64,000 nucleotides of DNA from Blastococcus sp. TBT05-19 (GTDB taxonomy: Bacteria; Actinomycetota; Actinomycetes; Mycobacteriales; Geodermatophilaceae): the NCBI RefSeq assembly GCF_003319095.1, contig NZ_QOHI01000001.1, positions 1,116,001 to 1,180,000 of the forward strand, written 5' to 3'. The notes below the pieces were generated by a model, which saw nothing but the letters and a program-made list of their open reading frames with translations, made no database searches and was not told where the DNA came from. This document shows, piece after piece, positions 37,469-45,341 of the stretch. The translations under genes and the position numbers were made by a program. Each line of letters opens with the position of its first letter. The first letter of the stretch is position 1.

Positions 37469-39052
37469 ATGAGCAGGCGTTACGAGGTCATCATCGTGGG
37501 GGCGGGCCCCGTGGGCGTCGCGCTGGCGCTGGAGCTGGGCATGCGCGGGGTGTCGTGCGCCGTCGTGGAGCGCCGGACCGAGCTCTCGCGCATCCCCAAG
37601 GGGCAGAACCTGACGCAGCGCACCATGGAGCACTTCCGGTTCTGGGGGCTGGCCGAGAAGCTGCGCGCCGCCCGCACGATGCCCCCCGGGTCGCCCATCG
37701 GCACCGTGGTCGCCTACGGCGACCTCCTGGGCGAGTTCTGGCACGCCCCTCCCGGTCGTGAGCAGGTGGCGAACTTCTTCGTCGAGCGCAACGAGCGCCT
37801 GCCCCAGTACCGGACGGAGGAGGTCCTGCGCGGGGCGATGACCGAGCAGGACTCCGTGGAGGCGTTCGCCGGGTGGAAGGCCACCCGGGTCGAGCAGGAC
37901 GACTCCGGCGTCCGCATCAGCATCGAGCGGGACGGCGAGGAGCAGGTCCTCGAGGCCGAGTACGTGGTCGGGTGCGACGGCGGGCGCTCCGTCGTGGCCG
38001 AGCAGAGCGGCGTGCAGCGGTCGGGTTCGGACTTCGACCAGGTGGTGGCCCTCGCCGTCTTCCGCTCCACCGAGCTCGACGCGATCCTCGAACGGTTCCC
38101 GCCGCGCTCCACCTACCGCGTGGTGGCGCCCTACCTCAAGGGCTACTGGGCCTTCTTCGGCCGGGTGGACGCCGAGGGCACGTGGTTCTTCCACGCCCCC
38201 ATCCCCGAGGGCACCACCGCGGAGACGGCCGACGTCGAGCAGATGCTGCACCGGGCGGTCGGTCAGGAGTTCGCCCACCAGGTGGATCACCTCGGCTTCT
38301 GGGACCTGCGCGTGCAGGTGGCCCACGAGTACCGGTCGGGCCGGGCGTTCATCGCGGGGGACGCGGCCCACACGCACCCCCCGTACGGGGGCTTCGGCCT
38401 GAACAACGGTCTCGAGGACGCGGTCAACCTCGGGTGGAAGCTGACCGCGGTGCTCCGGGGCTGGGGCGGGGACGCGCTGCTCGACTCCTACAGCGCCGAG
38501 CGCCGTGCGGTCTTCCACGACATCGGGCAGAACATGATCGCGGCGCAGATCGAGCGCGAGCGCGAGTTCGTCGAGAAGTACCGGCCCGAGGACGGGCGGG
38601 CGGAGTTCGAGGAGGCCTTCGCCCCGATCGGCGGCGCGGGCGGTGAGATCGCGGTGCACGACTACGAGCCCAACTACGCGGGGTCGGCGGTCGTGGCCGG
38701 TCCTCCCGGGGCGGTGAGCAGCGCCTTCGGCTCGCACTCGTTCGAGGCGCAGGCCGGCCACCACCTCGCGCCGCAGGTCCTGACGTCCGGGGAGAACGTG
38801 CTCGACGCGCTGGGGCGCGGGTTCAGCCTGCTGGCCCTCGACGCGCCGGAGTCCTCGGTCCGCTCGTTCGAGGTCGCGGCGGACGCGCTGGGCGTGCCGC
38901 TCACCGTGCTGAGGGACAGCTTCGCCGAGGGTCGCGCGGCCTACGCGTCCCGGCTGGTGCTGGTCAGGCCCGACCAGCACGTCGCCTGGGCCGGGGACGA
39001 CGCCCCCGAGGACGTCGACGCTCTGCTCCGGATGGTCACCGGGCAGCGCTGA
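37469..39052 (+). CDS. FAD-dependent aromatic monooxygenase
   Basis: A 527-aa class A flavoprotein hydroxylase. It has the FAD-binding GAGPVGVALALELGMRG at the N-terminus, the GCDGGRS motif near residue 170, and the second FAD motif FIAGDAAHTHPPYGGFGLNNG near 295. The C-terminal thioredoxin-like domain places it near the pentachlorophenol 4-monooxygenase / phenylpropionate hydroxylase group. It probably hydroxylates an aromatic acid or phenol brought in by the adjacent importer. No ring-cleavage gene is in the window. Confidence 0.88.
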   Translation: MSRRYEVIIVGAGPVGVALALELGMRGVSCAVVERRTELSRIPKGQNLTQRTMEHFRFWGLAEKLRAARTMPPGSPIGTVVAYGDLLGEFWHAPPGREQVANFFVERNERLPQYRTEEVLRGAMTEQDSVEAFAGWKATRVEQDDSGVRISIERDGEEQVLEAEYVVGCDGGRSVVAEQSGVQRSGSDFDQVVALAVFRSTELDAILERFPPRSTYRVVAPYLKGYWAFFGRVDAEGTWFFHAPIPEGTTAETADVEQMLHRAVGQEFAHQVDHLGFWDLRVQVAHEYRSGRAFIAGDAAHTHPPYGGFGLNNGLEDAVNLGWKLTAVLRGWGGDALLDSYSAERRAVFHDIGQNMIAAQIEREREFVEKYRPEDGRAEFEEAFAPIGGAGGEIAVHDYEPNYAGSAVVAGPPGAVSSAFGSHSFEAQAGHHLAPQVLTSGENVLDALGRGFSLLALDAPESSVRSFEVAADALGVPLTVLRDSFAEGRAAYASRLVLVRPDQHVAWAGDDAPEDVDALLRMVTGQR

Positions 39053-39144
39053 CACCCGGCTGGTCGGCGTGGTGCCGGGGCCCCCGCCGCGCTACTGTCC
39101 GCCGTCGGTACGCCGGGTCCACCCGGTGGGACGGGGAGGTCGTC

Positions 39145-39852
39145 ATGCTCATGCGCCGGTCGCGGATCCCGCTGGTCGCGCTCGCCCTCGTCGTCGGGCC
39201 GGTGCTGGCCGGCTGCAGCGGCAGCGAGGAGGCCGGTGAGTCGGCGACCGACGTGCTGGAACGGGCGAAGCAGACCCTCGACGAGGCGTCGAGCGCGCAC
39301 TTCGTCCTCGACAGCGAGGGGGCGCCCGACTCCGGCACGGCGCTGGTCGGCGGCGAGGGCGACATCGCCCGCCCGGCGTCGTTCGAGGGGACGTTGAAGG
39401 TGGTGGCCCTCGGCTCCACGGTCGACCTGGACGTCGTCTCGGTCGACGGCACCGTCTACGCGCAGCTGCCCTTCGCCTCGGGCTTCAGTGTGATCGACCC
39501 GGCGCAGTTCGGCATCGGCGACCCCGGCGCGCTGCTGGACCCCGAGACCGGCATCTCGCAGCTGTTCACCGAGGCCCGGTCCGCGGAGCTGGGGGAGGAG
39601 CGGCGGGTCGACGGCGAGGTCGTCCGCGAGGTCACCGCGGAACTGCCCGGCGACCTGGTCGAGCAGCTGCTGACCAGCAAGGACCCGTCGCAGGCGGTGC
39701 AGGCCACGTTCTCGATCGCCGCCGAGTCCGGTGAGCTGCGCCGGGCGACGCTGACCGGCCCGTTCTTCACCGCCGGTGAGGACGGCACCTACACGCTCGA
39801 CCTCACCGACTTCGGGGCCGATGTCCAGATCACCGCTCCGGCGACCGGCTGA
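39145..39852 (+). CDS. LprG/LppX-family lipoprotein
   Basis: A 235-aa lipoprotein with lipobox VLAGC (Cys24) and the LppX_LprAFG fold: SATDVLERAKQTLDEASSAHFVLD at the start and AESGELRRATLTGPFF near the end. Mycobacterial LprG carries acylated lipids through a hydrophobic pocket and is co-transcribed with the MFS pump P55; the same order is seen here. The downstream gene overlaps it by 32 bases. Confidence 0.87.
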   Translation: MLMRRSRIPLVALALVVGPVLAGCSGSEEAGESATDVLERAKQTLDEASSAHFVLDSEGAPDSGTALVGGEGDIARPASFEGTLKVVALGSTVDLDVVSVDGTVYAQLPFASGFSVIDPAQFGIGDPGALLDPETGISQLFTEARSAELGEERRVDGEVVREVTAELPGDLVEQLLTSKDPSQAVQATFSIAAESGELRRATLTGPFFTAGEDGTYTLDLTDFGADVQITAPATG

Positions 39853-41572
39853 GCCCTCCGCCGTCGCCCGGGTCCCGGGCCTGGCGGCGGTCGCCCTCGC
39901 CACCCTGGCGGTGCTCGTCACCGCCGCCGACACCTACGTCGTCGTCCTCGCGCTGCCCGACATCCTCACCGGGGTCGGCGTCGGGCTGGACGACCTGCAG
40001 CGGGCGACGCCGATCGTCGGTGGCTTCCTGCTCGGGTACACCGCGACGCTGCCGCTGCTGGGCCGGCTGGCCGACCTGCGGGGCCGGACGCCGGTGCTCA
40101 TCGGCTGCCTGCTGCTGTTCGCCCTCGGCTCGCTGCTGACCGCGACCGCGGACTCCCTCGGCCTCGCCGTCGCCGGCCGCGGGCTCCAGGGCATCGGCGC
40201 CGGTGGCCTCGTGCCGGCCACCCTCGCGCTGGTCGCCGACCGGTGGTCGCCGGAGCGCCGCTCGGTGCCGCTCGGCGTGGTCGGCGCCGTGCAGGAGGCC
40301 GGTGCGGTGCTCGGCCCGCTGGCCGGAGCGGCCGTGCTCGCGGTCGCGGACTGGCGGGCCATCTTCTGGCTCAACCTGCTCCTGGGGGTCGGGCTGGCCG
40401 CCGGGGTCGCCGTCGCCGGACGGGTGCGGCGGCCCGACGTCGTCGGCCTGGTGCTGGTCGTCCTGGTTGCGTCGGCGCTCGGCCTCCAGCTGGCCGAGCC
40501 GACGGCGCTGGCCGAGGACGTGACCCTGGGCCTGCTCTACGTCCCGCTGGTCGAGGCCTGGCCGTGGACCACCCCGCTGGTGCTCGGCGCGCTGGTCGCG
40601 GGCGCGGGGTCGGTCGCCCGGAGCCTGGTGCACCCGACCGGCGCGGTGCTCCCGCTGCGCGGCCTGGGCGCGCTGGCCCGCGAGGTCGACGTCGTCGGCT
40701 CGGTGCTCGCCGTGGTCGCCCTCGGCGCCCTCGTGTGGGCCTTCGCCGCCGCCGATCCCGAGGAGCAGGTCGTCGCGCACGGCTGGGTGCTGCTGCCGCT
40801 CGCCGGGATCGCCGGCCTGCTCTTCGTGCTGCACGAGCGCCGTGCGGCCAACCCCGTGCTGCCCCTGGACGCCCTGCGGCCGGTCGGTGCCTGGGGTGCC
40901 CTCGTGGTGAACCTGCTCGTCGGCGTGGCGCTGGTGGCCGCGCTCGTGGACATCCCGCTCTTCGCCCGCGCCACCACCACGCCGGGCGACCAGCTGGGTG
41001 CGGCGCTGGTGCTGGTGCGCCTGCTCGTCGCCGTCCCGGTGGGCGCGGTGCTCGGCGGGTGGCTGTGCCGGTCGGTCGCCCCGCGGGGAGTGGCGGCGGG
41101 CGGCATGGGGCTGGCCGCCGTCGCCTTCGTCCTGATGACCCGGTGGGACTCCGGTGCGCTGGACGGCGCCGGTTCGTGGGCGGTCCTGCTGGCCGCGGGG
41201 CTCGGTTTCGGCCTGGCGATCGCGCCGGTCAACGCCGTCCTGCTCGCCGTCACCCGCCCCGAGGTGCACGGCAGCGCCGGAGCGCTGGCCGTCGTCGCCC
41301 GCACCGTCGGGATGCTGGTCGGGCTGTCGCTGCTGACCGCCGTCGCGCTCCGCCGGTTCACCGCCGAGGTGGCGGCGATCGGCACGCCGATGCAGCTGTG
41401 CCCCTCGACCCCGGCGGACTGCGCGGCCTACGACGCCGCGACCGAGGCCGCCCTGCTCACCCAGCTGCACACGGTGTTCGCGGGTGCGGCGATCGCGGCG
41501 GCGCTGGCCGCGGTCGCCGCGCTGGCGCTGCTCAGGGGTTCAGGACCAGCGCGAGGTCCTGCCGCAGGCTGA
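39821..41572 (+). CDS. MFS transporter (P55/DHA2-like)
   Basis: A 583-aa drug/lipid-type major facilitator with about 14 spans. Motif A reads LPLLGRLADLRGRTP and the antiporter motif C region QEAGAVLGPLAGAAV is clear. The ATG at 39821 lies inside the lipoprotein gene (32-base overlap), so the two are coupled as lprG-P55 are in mycobacteria. The 3' end overlaps the end of the convergent Clp-N gene by 41 bases. Confidence 0.85.
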   Translation: MSRSPLRRPAEPSAVARVPGLAAVALATLAVLVTAADTYVVVLALPDILTGVGVGLDDLQRATPIVGGFLLGYTATLPLLGRLADLRGRTPVLIGCLLLFALGSLLTATADSLGLAVAGRGLQGIGAGGLVPATLALVADRWSPERRSVPLGVVGAVQEAGAVLGPLAGAAVLAVADWRAIFWLNLLLGVGLAAGVAVAGRVRRPDVVGLVLVVLVASALGLQLAEPTALAEDVTLGLLYVPLVEAWPWTTPLVLGALVAGAGSVARSLVHPTGAVLPLRGLGALAREVDVVGSVLAVVALGALVWAFAAADPEEQVVAHGWVLLPLAGIAGLLFVLHERRAANPVLPLDALRPVGAWGALVVNLLVGVALVAALVDIPLFARATTTPGDQLGAALVLVRLLVAVPVGAVLGGWLCRSVAPRGVAAGGMGLAAVAFVLMTRWDSGALDGAGSWAVLLAAGLGFGLAIAPVNAVLLAVTRPEVHGSAGALAVVARTVGMLVGLSLLTAVALRRFTAEVAAIGTPMQLCPSTPADCAAYDAATEAALLTQLHTVFAGAAIAAALAAVAALALLRGSGPARGPAAG

Positions 41573-42065
41573 ACGGGTCGACGCCGCGGTCGTGCAGCAC
41601 CTTCATCGCCAGGCCCTCGCCCTCGCGGAGCAGCCCGAGAGCGATGTGCCCGTCGGCGATGCTCCGGGACTTCATGGCGATCGCCTCGCGCAGCGACAGC
41701 TCGAGCACCTTCTTGGCCCGCGGCGTGAACGGGATGTGCCCGCCGCGCTCGGGCTTCCGCTTCGGGTCGTCGAGCGCCCCGGGGCCGAAGGCCGCCTCCA
41801 CGCTGCTGCGCACGGAGTCCAGGTCGATGCCCACGCTGGTCAGGGCATCGGCGTCCAGGTCGTCGCCGGTGAGCCGGACGACGTCGGCCGTCACGTCGTC
41901 GGCCGTGAGCCCGTGCCGGGTCAGGGCCGACGCCGACGGCGTCGGCCGGCGGAGCAGCGCGATCAGCAGGTGCTCGGTGCCGATCGTGGGGGAGCGGAGG
42001 GTCCGGGCCTCCTGCTGGGCGCCGACGACGACGGCGCGCGCCTCGGGGGTGAACCGTTCGAACAT
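41532..42065 (-). CDS. Clp-N-domain-only protein (ClpC2-like)
   Basis: A 177-aa protein with the double Clp N-terminal repeat found in ClpC (MFERFTPEARAVVVGAQQEA; GTEHLLIALLRR; FTPRAKKVLELSLREAI; IADGHIALGLLREG) but no ATPase domain, so it cannot unfold proteins. Standalone Clp-N proteins in mycobacteria (ClpC2) have been linked to binding of ClpC1-targeting cyclic peptides and degradation tags. It follows the small HTH gene by two bases and probably shares its promoter. Confidence 0.85.
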   Translation of the reverse strand: MFERFTPEARAVVVGAQQEARTLRSPTIGTEHLLIALLRRPTPSASALTRHGLTADDVTADVVRLTGDDLDADALTSVGIDLDSVRSSVEAAFGPGALDDPKRKPERGGHIPFTPRAKKVLELSLREAIAMKSRSIADGHIALGLLREGEGLAMKVLHDRGVDPFSLRQDLALVLNP

Positions 42066-42067
42066 GG

Positions 42068-42301
42068 TCAGTCCTTCCGTCGGAGCGGCCCGCGACCGCT
42101 CGCGTACTTCTTGTGCACCGCCTGCCGGGTGACGCCGAGCAGCTGCGCGATCTGCTCCCACGTCCAGCCCTGGTCGCGGGCGTTCTGCACCTGGAGGGCC
42201 TCCAGGCGCTCGACGAGCACCCGCATCGACCGGACCGCCCTGAGGCCCACGGACGGGTCCTTGCTGCCGGCGGCGGTGGCCACCTCTGTCGTGTCGGCCA
42301 T
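42068..42301 (-). CDS. Small HTH protein, probable autoregulator
   Basis: A 77-aa protein whose C-terminal half is a helix-turn-helix (WTWEQIAQLLGVTRQAVHKKY) followed by a basic tail. It is translated from ATG at 42301, where the predicted transcript also starts, so its mRNA would be leaderless. Two palindromes in its promoter are likely its own binding sites. Operon with the Clp-N gene; divergent from gdx. Confidence 0.8.
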   Translation of the reverse strand: MADTTEVATAAGSKDPSVGLRAVRSMRVLVERLEALQVQNARDQGWTWEQIAQLLGVTRQAVHKKYASGRGPLRRKD

Positions 42302-42307
42302 GGCTGT

Positions 42308-42348
42308 CAACCTAGGTTGCGCTACCCGAGCCGTCAACCTGGATTGAC
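42308..42348. promoter_or_regulatory. Divergent promoter with two palindromic operators
   Basis: Minus strand: -35 TTGACG (42332-42337), 17-base spacer, -10 TAGGTT (42309-42314), giving a start near 42301. Plus strand: TTGACA (42344-42349) and TATGGT (42365-42370), 15-base spacer. Palindrome CAACCTAGGTTG (42308-42319) covers the minus -10; near-palindrome GTCAACCTGGATTGAC (42333-42348) covers both -35 elements. Confidence 0.7.
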
Positions 42349-42394
42349 ATGAGTACGGGACGGCTATGGTCGGGGCGAGCCGCGACCCCGGCTC

Positions 42395-42436
42395 CCGGAC
42401 GAGCGGTGCCGTACCCGGTGTGCGACAAGACGGCGC
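42395..42436 (+). ncRNA. Guanidine-III riboswitch (ykkC-III)
   Basis: The segment contains CCGGACGAG, GCCGUACCCGG and GACAAGACGGCGC in the order and spacing of the guanidine-III aptamer (about 41 nt) known from Thermobifida and other actinobacteria. It ends two bases before GAGGAG, the ribosome-binding site of gdx, so guanidine binding would free the site and turn on translation. Confidence 0.88.
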
Positions 42437-42450
42437 CAGAGGAGTTCGTC

Positions 42451-42765
42451 ATGTCGTGGTTCGTGCTGGTGATCTCGGGGATGCTCGAAGCGGTCTGGGC
42501 CGCGGCGCTGGACCGCTCGGACGGCCTCAGCCGGCTGGTGCCCTCGATCGTGTTCGCCGTCGCCCTCGTGGCGAGCATGGGCGGGCTGGCCTTCGCCATG
42601 CGCGAGCTGCCGCTGGGCACCGCGTACGCGGTGTGGGTCGGCATCGGCGCGGTGCTCACCGTCGTCTACGCGATGGTCACCGGCGCCGAGGCCGTCTCGG
42701 TGGTGAAGATCCTGCTGCTGGCCGGGATCGTCGGCTGCGTCGTGGGCCTGAAGGTCCTGCACTGA
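42451..42765 (+). CDS. gdx: Guanidinium exporter (Gdx/SugE)
   Basis: A 104-aa small multidrug resistance protein with four membrane spans and the conserved membrane Glu near residue 13 (SGMLEAVWAAALDRS), the proton/substrate site. The guanidine-III riboswitch directly upstream identifies it as a guanidinium-specific exporter and not a general QAC pump. ATG at 42451 follows GAGGAG by six bases. A 57-nt repeat copy follows its stop. Confidence 0.93.
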   Translation: MSWFVLVISGMLEAVWAAALDRSDGLSRLVPSIVFAVALVASMGGLAFAMRELPLGTAYAVWVGIGAVLTVVYAMVTGAEAVSVVKILLLAGIVGCVVGLKVLH

Positions 42766-42777
42766 CCCCGAGCGGTC

Positions 42778-42834
42778 GGCCCCCTGCAGGGACCCGCCGC
42801 GCGCTCGCGAGGGGTGGGGGGCAGGGGGTCCTTC
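42778..42834 (+). repeat. 57-nt dispersed palindromic repeat, copy C
   Basis: Starts GGCCCCCTGC and ends GCAGGGGGTCCTTC. Outer arms CCCCCT/AGGGGG differ from copies A and B by a compensated pair (position 7 G to C, position 47 C to G). It fills the space between the converging gdx and quinone oxidoreductase genes, ending at the stop codon of the latter. Confidence 0.8.
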
Positions 42835-43800
42835 TCAGTTCGTGAAGACGATCTTCCCGTTGGTGCGGCCCTCGAGCATGCGGGCGAAGCCCTCGCGGGC
42901 GTCGGCCAGGGGCAGCTCGACGTCGATCTGCGGCCGGATGCCGGTGACGGCGCACATCTGGATCAGCGCCTCCAGCTCGGCCTTGGTGCCCATGGTCGAG
43001 CCGATGACCGACAGCTGGGTGAAGAACACCCGGTTGAGCTCGGCGCCGGGGTTGAACCCGGTCGTGGCGCCCGAGGTGACGATGACGCCACCGGGCTTCA
43101 GCGACTTGATGCTGTGGCTCCAGGTGGCGTCGCCGACGGTCTCCATGACGCCGTCGACCTTCTCGGGCAGCCGTGCGCCGGACTCGAACGCCTGCTCTGC
43201 GCCCAGCGCCAGCGCCGCGGCGCGCTTCTCCTCGCTGCGGCCGGTGACCCAGATCCGGTAGCCGGCCGCGCGGCCGAGCACGATCAGCGCCGTCGCGACG
43301 CCGCCGCTGGCGCCCTGAACCAGGACGGTCTGACCGGGGCGCAGGCCGGACTTCACAAAGAGCATCCGGTAGGCGGTCAGCCACGCGGTGGGCAGGCAGG
43401 CGGCCTCGGCGAAGGAGAGCTCGGCGGGCTTGGGCAGCAGGTTCCGCCGGGGGACGGCGACCTGCTCCGCCATCGACCCCTGGTGGACCTCGGAGAGCAG
43501 CGACCGCTTCGGGTCGAGGGTCTCGTCGCCCATCCAGTCGGGGGTGGCGATGACGCCGTGGACGACGACCTCGTTGCCGTCCTCGTCGAGGCCCGCGGCG
43601 TCGGTGCCCAGGATCATCGGCATCCGCTCGGCCGGCAGGCCGATGCCCTGGAGGCTGAACAGGTCGTGGTGGTTGAGGGAGACCGCCTTCACCCGGATCG
43701 CCGTCCAGCCCTCGGGTGCCTCGGGCTCGGGGCGCTCGCCGATCTCCAGCACGGAGAGCGGGTCCTTCGGGGCGGGGGTGGAGACGAAGGCAGCCAGCAT
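42835..43800 (-). CDS. NADPH:quinone oxidoreductase-like MDR protein
   Basis: A 321-aa medium-chain dehydrogenase/reductase. It has the GroES-like N-terminal domain (AIRVKAVSLNHHDLFSLQG) and a Rossmann domain with VLVQGASGGVATAL. The cysteines of zinc alcohol dehydrogenases are absent. It starts 10 bases after the tetR stop, forming a tetR-qor operon, so reactive quinones or electrophiles may be the inducer. Confidence 0.87.
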   Translation of the reverse strand: MLAAFVSTPAPKDPLSVLEIGERPEPEAPEGWTAIRVKAVSLNHHDLFSLQGIGLPAERMPMILGTDAAGLDEDGNEVVVHGVIATPDWMGDETLDPKRSLLSEVHQGSMAEQVAVPRRNLLPKPAELSFAEAACLPTAWLTAYRMLFVKSGLRPGQTVLVQGASGGVATALIVLGRAAGYRIWVTGRSEEKRAAALALGAEQAFESGARLPEKVDGVMETVGDATWSHSIKSLKPGGVIVTSGATTGFNPGAELNRVFFTQLSVIGSTMGTKAELEALIQMCAVTGIRPQIDVELPLADAREGFARMLEGRTNGKIVFTN

Positions 43801-43810
43801 GATCGCGAAC

Positions 43811-44377
43811 CTAACCGACGAGGCGGGCGGCTGCCTTCCGTGCCGTGGTCAGGGCCTCCGGATCGTTCCCCGCCGTGGAGGCGACGAGCGCTCCCTCGTA
43901 CAGGAGGTGGAGCGTCGCGGCCACGGCTTCCGGGGCTGTTCCGCCGGCCTCGGTGACGAGGTCGGTGAAGCGTCGCCGCATCCACTCCTTCTCGGTGCGG
44001 ATCACCGGGAGGGCGGGGTGGTCGGTGCCGCCGACCTCGGCATAGGCGTTGACGAACGCGCAGCCGCGGTCCTGCCCGTCCTGCCAGCGCCGGGCGGCGT
44101 CGAAGACGGCGAGCACGCGCTCGGCGCCCGGGGGAGCCGCCTCGATCTCCGCGTCCAGGAACCGCTGCCAGGTGCGGGCGCGGCGTTCCAGGTAGAGCGC
44201 GACGAGCGCGTCCTTGGAGCCGAACCGGTCGTAGAGGGTCTTCTTGGTGGTGCCCGCGGCGTCGGCGATGGTGTCCACCCCGACCGCGCGGATGCCGTGG
44301 GCGTAGAACAACGCCGAGGCGGCGGTGAGCAGGCGCTCGGCCGCGGGGGTGAGCGCACGGTCAACGGCGTCGGTCAT
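43811..44377 (-). CDS. TetR family regulator
   Basis: A 188-aa repressor. HTH region: LFYAHGIRAVGVDTIADAA and TTKKTLYDRFGSKDALVALYL. The C-terminal ligand domain is short. GGAGGACCG precedes the ATG. It is divergent from an EamA transporter and upstream of the quinone oxidoreductase gene. Its stop is TAG, one of only four in the window. The palindrome ACCGACCGGT (44411-44420) is its probable operator. Confidence 0.88.
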   Translation of the reverse strand: MTDAVDRALTPAAERLLTAASALFYAHGIRAVGVDTIADAAGTTKKTLYDRFGSKDALVALYLERRARTWQRFLDAEIEAAPPGAERVLAVFDAARRWQDGQDRGCAFVNAYAEVGGTDHPALPVIRTEKEWMRRRFTDLVTEAGGTAPEAVAATLHLLYEGALVASTAGNDPEALTTARKAAARLVG

Positions 44378-44410
44378 CGGTCCTCCGTCAGGCAGGTACA
44401 CGGCGAGTAT

Positions 44411-44420
44411 ACCGACCGGT
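44411..44420. promoter_or_regulatory. Putative TetR operator
   Basis: ACCGACCGGT (ACCG-AC-CGGT) within TATACCGACCGGTGTGG, between the divergent tetR-qor and eamA genes. Confidence 0.55.
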
Positions 44421-44437
44421 GTGGTTACCTCAGGCCC

Positions 44438-45334
44438 GTGAACGGAGGGCGGAAGGACGCGGCAGCGGCGTCCGTGCTGGTCGTGTGCTGGTCCTCCGGT
44501 TTCGTCGGGGCCGAGCTGGCCACCCAGGACGCGCCGGTGGAGACCGTGCTGGCCTGGCGGACCGGGCTCGCGGCGGCCCTCCTCGGCGGGTGGGCGCTCC
44601 TCCGGGGGGAGCGCGTCCGCCGGGCATCGCTGCTCCGGCAGGCCGTCCTCGGGTTCCTCGTGCAGGTGGTGTACCTGGGTGGGGTCTTCGCGGCCGCGGG
44701 GGCCGGGATCTCCGCCGGGACCTCGGCGCTGGTCGCGGCCCTGCAGCCTCTGGTCGTCGCCGCGCTCGCCGGCCCGCTGCTGGGGGAGCGGACGTCGGTG
44801 CGGCAGCGGGTGGGCCTGGCCATCGGGGCGAGCGGTGTGGCCCTGGTCGTCGCCGGCGACCTGGGCGCGGGCGGCGCGGCGCCGGCGGCCTTCCTGCTGC
44901 CGGTGGTGGCTCTCGCAGGGCTCGCCGCGGGCACCCTGTTGGAGCGCCGGTGGGCCCCGTCGGCGTCGCTGGTGGTGTCGCTCGCGCTCCAGTCGGCCGT
45001 GGCGGCGCTCGTCTTCGGCGTGGTGGCCGGGGCCCGGGGGCAGCTCGTCCCGCCGGCCGGGGCGGAGTTCTGGACGGCGATGGCCTGGCTGGTGCTGCTG
45101 TCCACCGTCGGCGGTTACGGCAGCTACCTGTTCGTCGTCCGCCGCTCGGGTGCCACCACCGCCAGCACCCTGCTCTACCTGACCCCTCCGGCGACCGCGC
45201 TGTGGGCGTGGGCGATGTTCGGCCAGGCGCCCGGACCGACGGCCCTCCCCGGGGTGCTGGTCTGTGCCGTCGGGGTGGCCCTGGCGCTGCGCCGGGCCGG
45301 TGCACCGGAGGTCGACCGCGCCCTCCGGGCCTGA
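44438..45334 (+). CDS. EamA/DMT family transporter
   Basis: A 298-aa exporter of the drug/metabolite superfamily with ten predicted spans in two EamA repeats (SVLVVCWSSGFVGAELA; STVGGYGSYLFVVRRSGAT; AWAMFGQAPGPTALPGVLVC). GTG at 44438 lies just after the TetR operator region, so it is probably under the same repressor. Substrate unknown. Confidence 0.85.
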   Translation: MNGGRKDAAAASVLVVCWSSGFVGAELATQDAPVETVLAWRTGLAAALLGGWALLRGERVRRASLLRQAVLGFLVQVVYLGGVFAAAGAGISAGTSALVAALQPLVVAALAGPLLGERTSVRQRVGLAIGASGVALVVAGDLGAGGAAPAAFLLPVVALAGLAAGTLLERRWAPSASLVVSLALQSAVAALVFGVVAGARGQLVPPAGAEFWTAMAWLVLLSTVGGYGSYLFVVRRSGATTASTLLYLTPPATALWAWAMFGQAPGPTALPGVLVCAVGVALALRRAGAPEVDRALRA

Positions 45335-45341
45335 GCGCGGG

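Noticed and set aside
42349-42436. Guanidine-I or guanidine-II riboswitch
   Set aside because: The conserved segments match the short guanidine-III aptamer; the long ykkC core and the paired ACGR-loop hairpins are absent.
43811-43813. TAG ends of tetR and rsmE as internal Sec codons
   Set aside because: Both proteins have complete family lengths at the TAG and the sequence beyond shows no homology.
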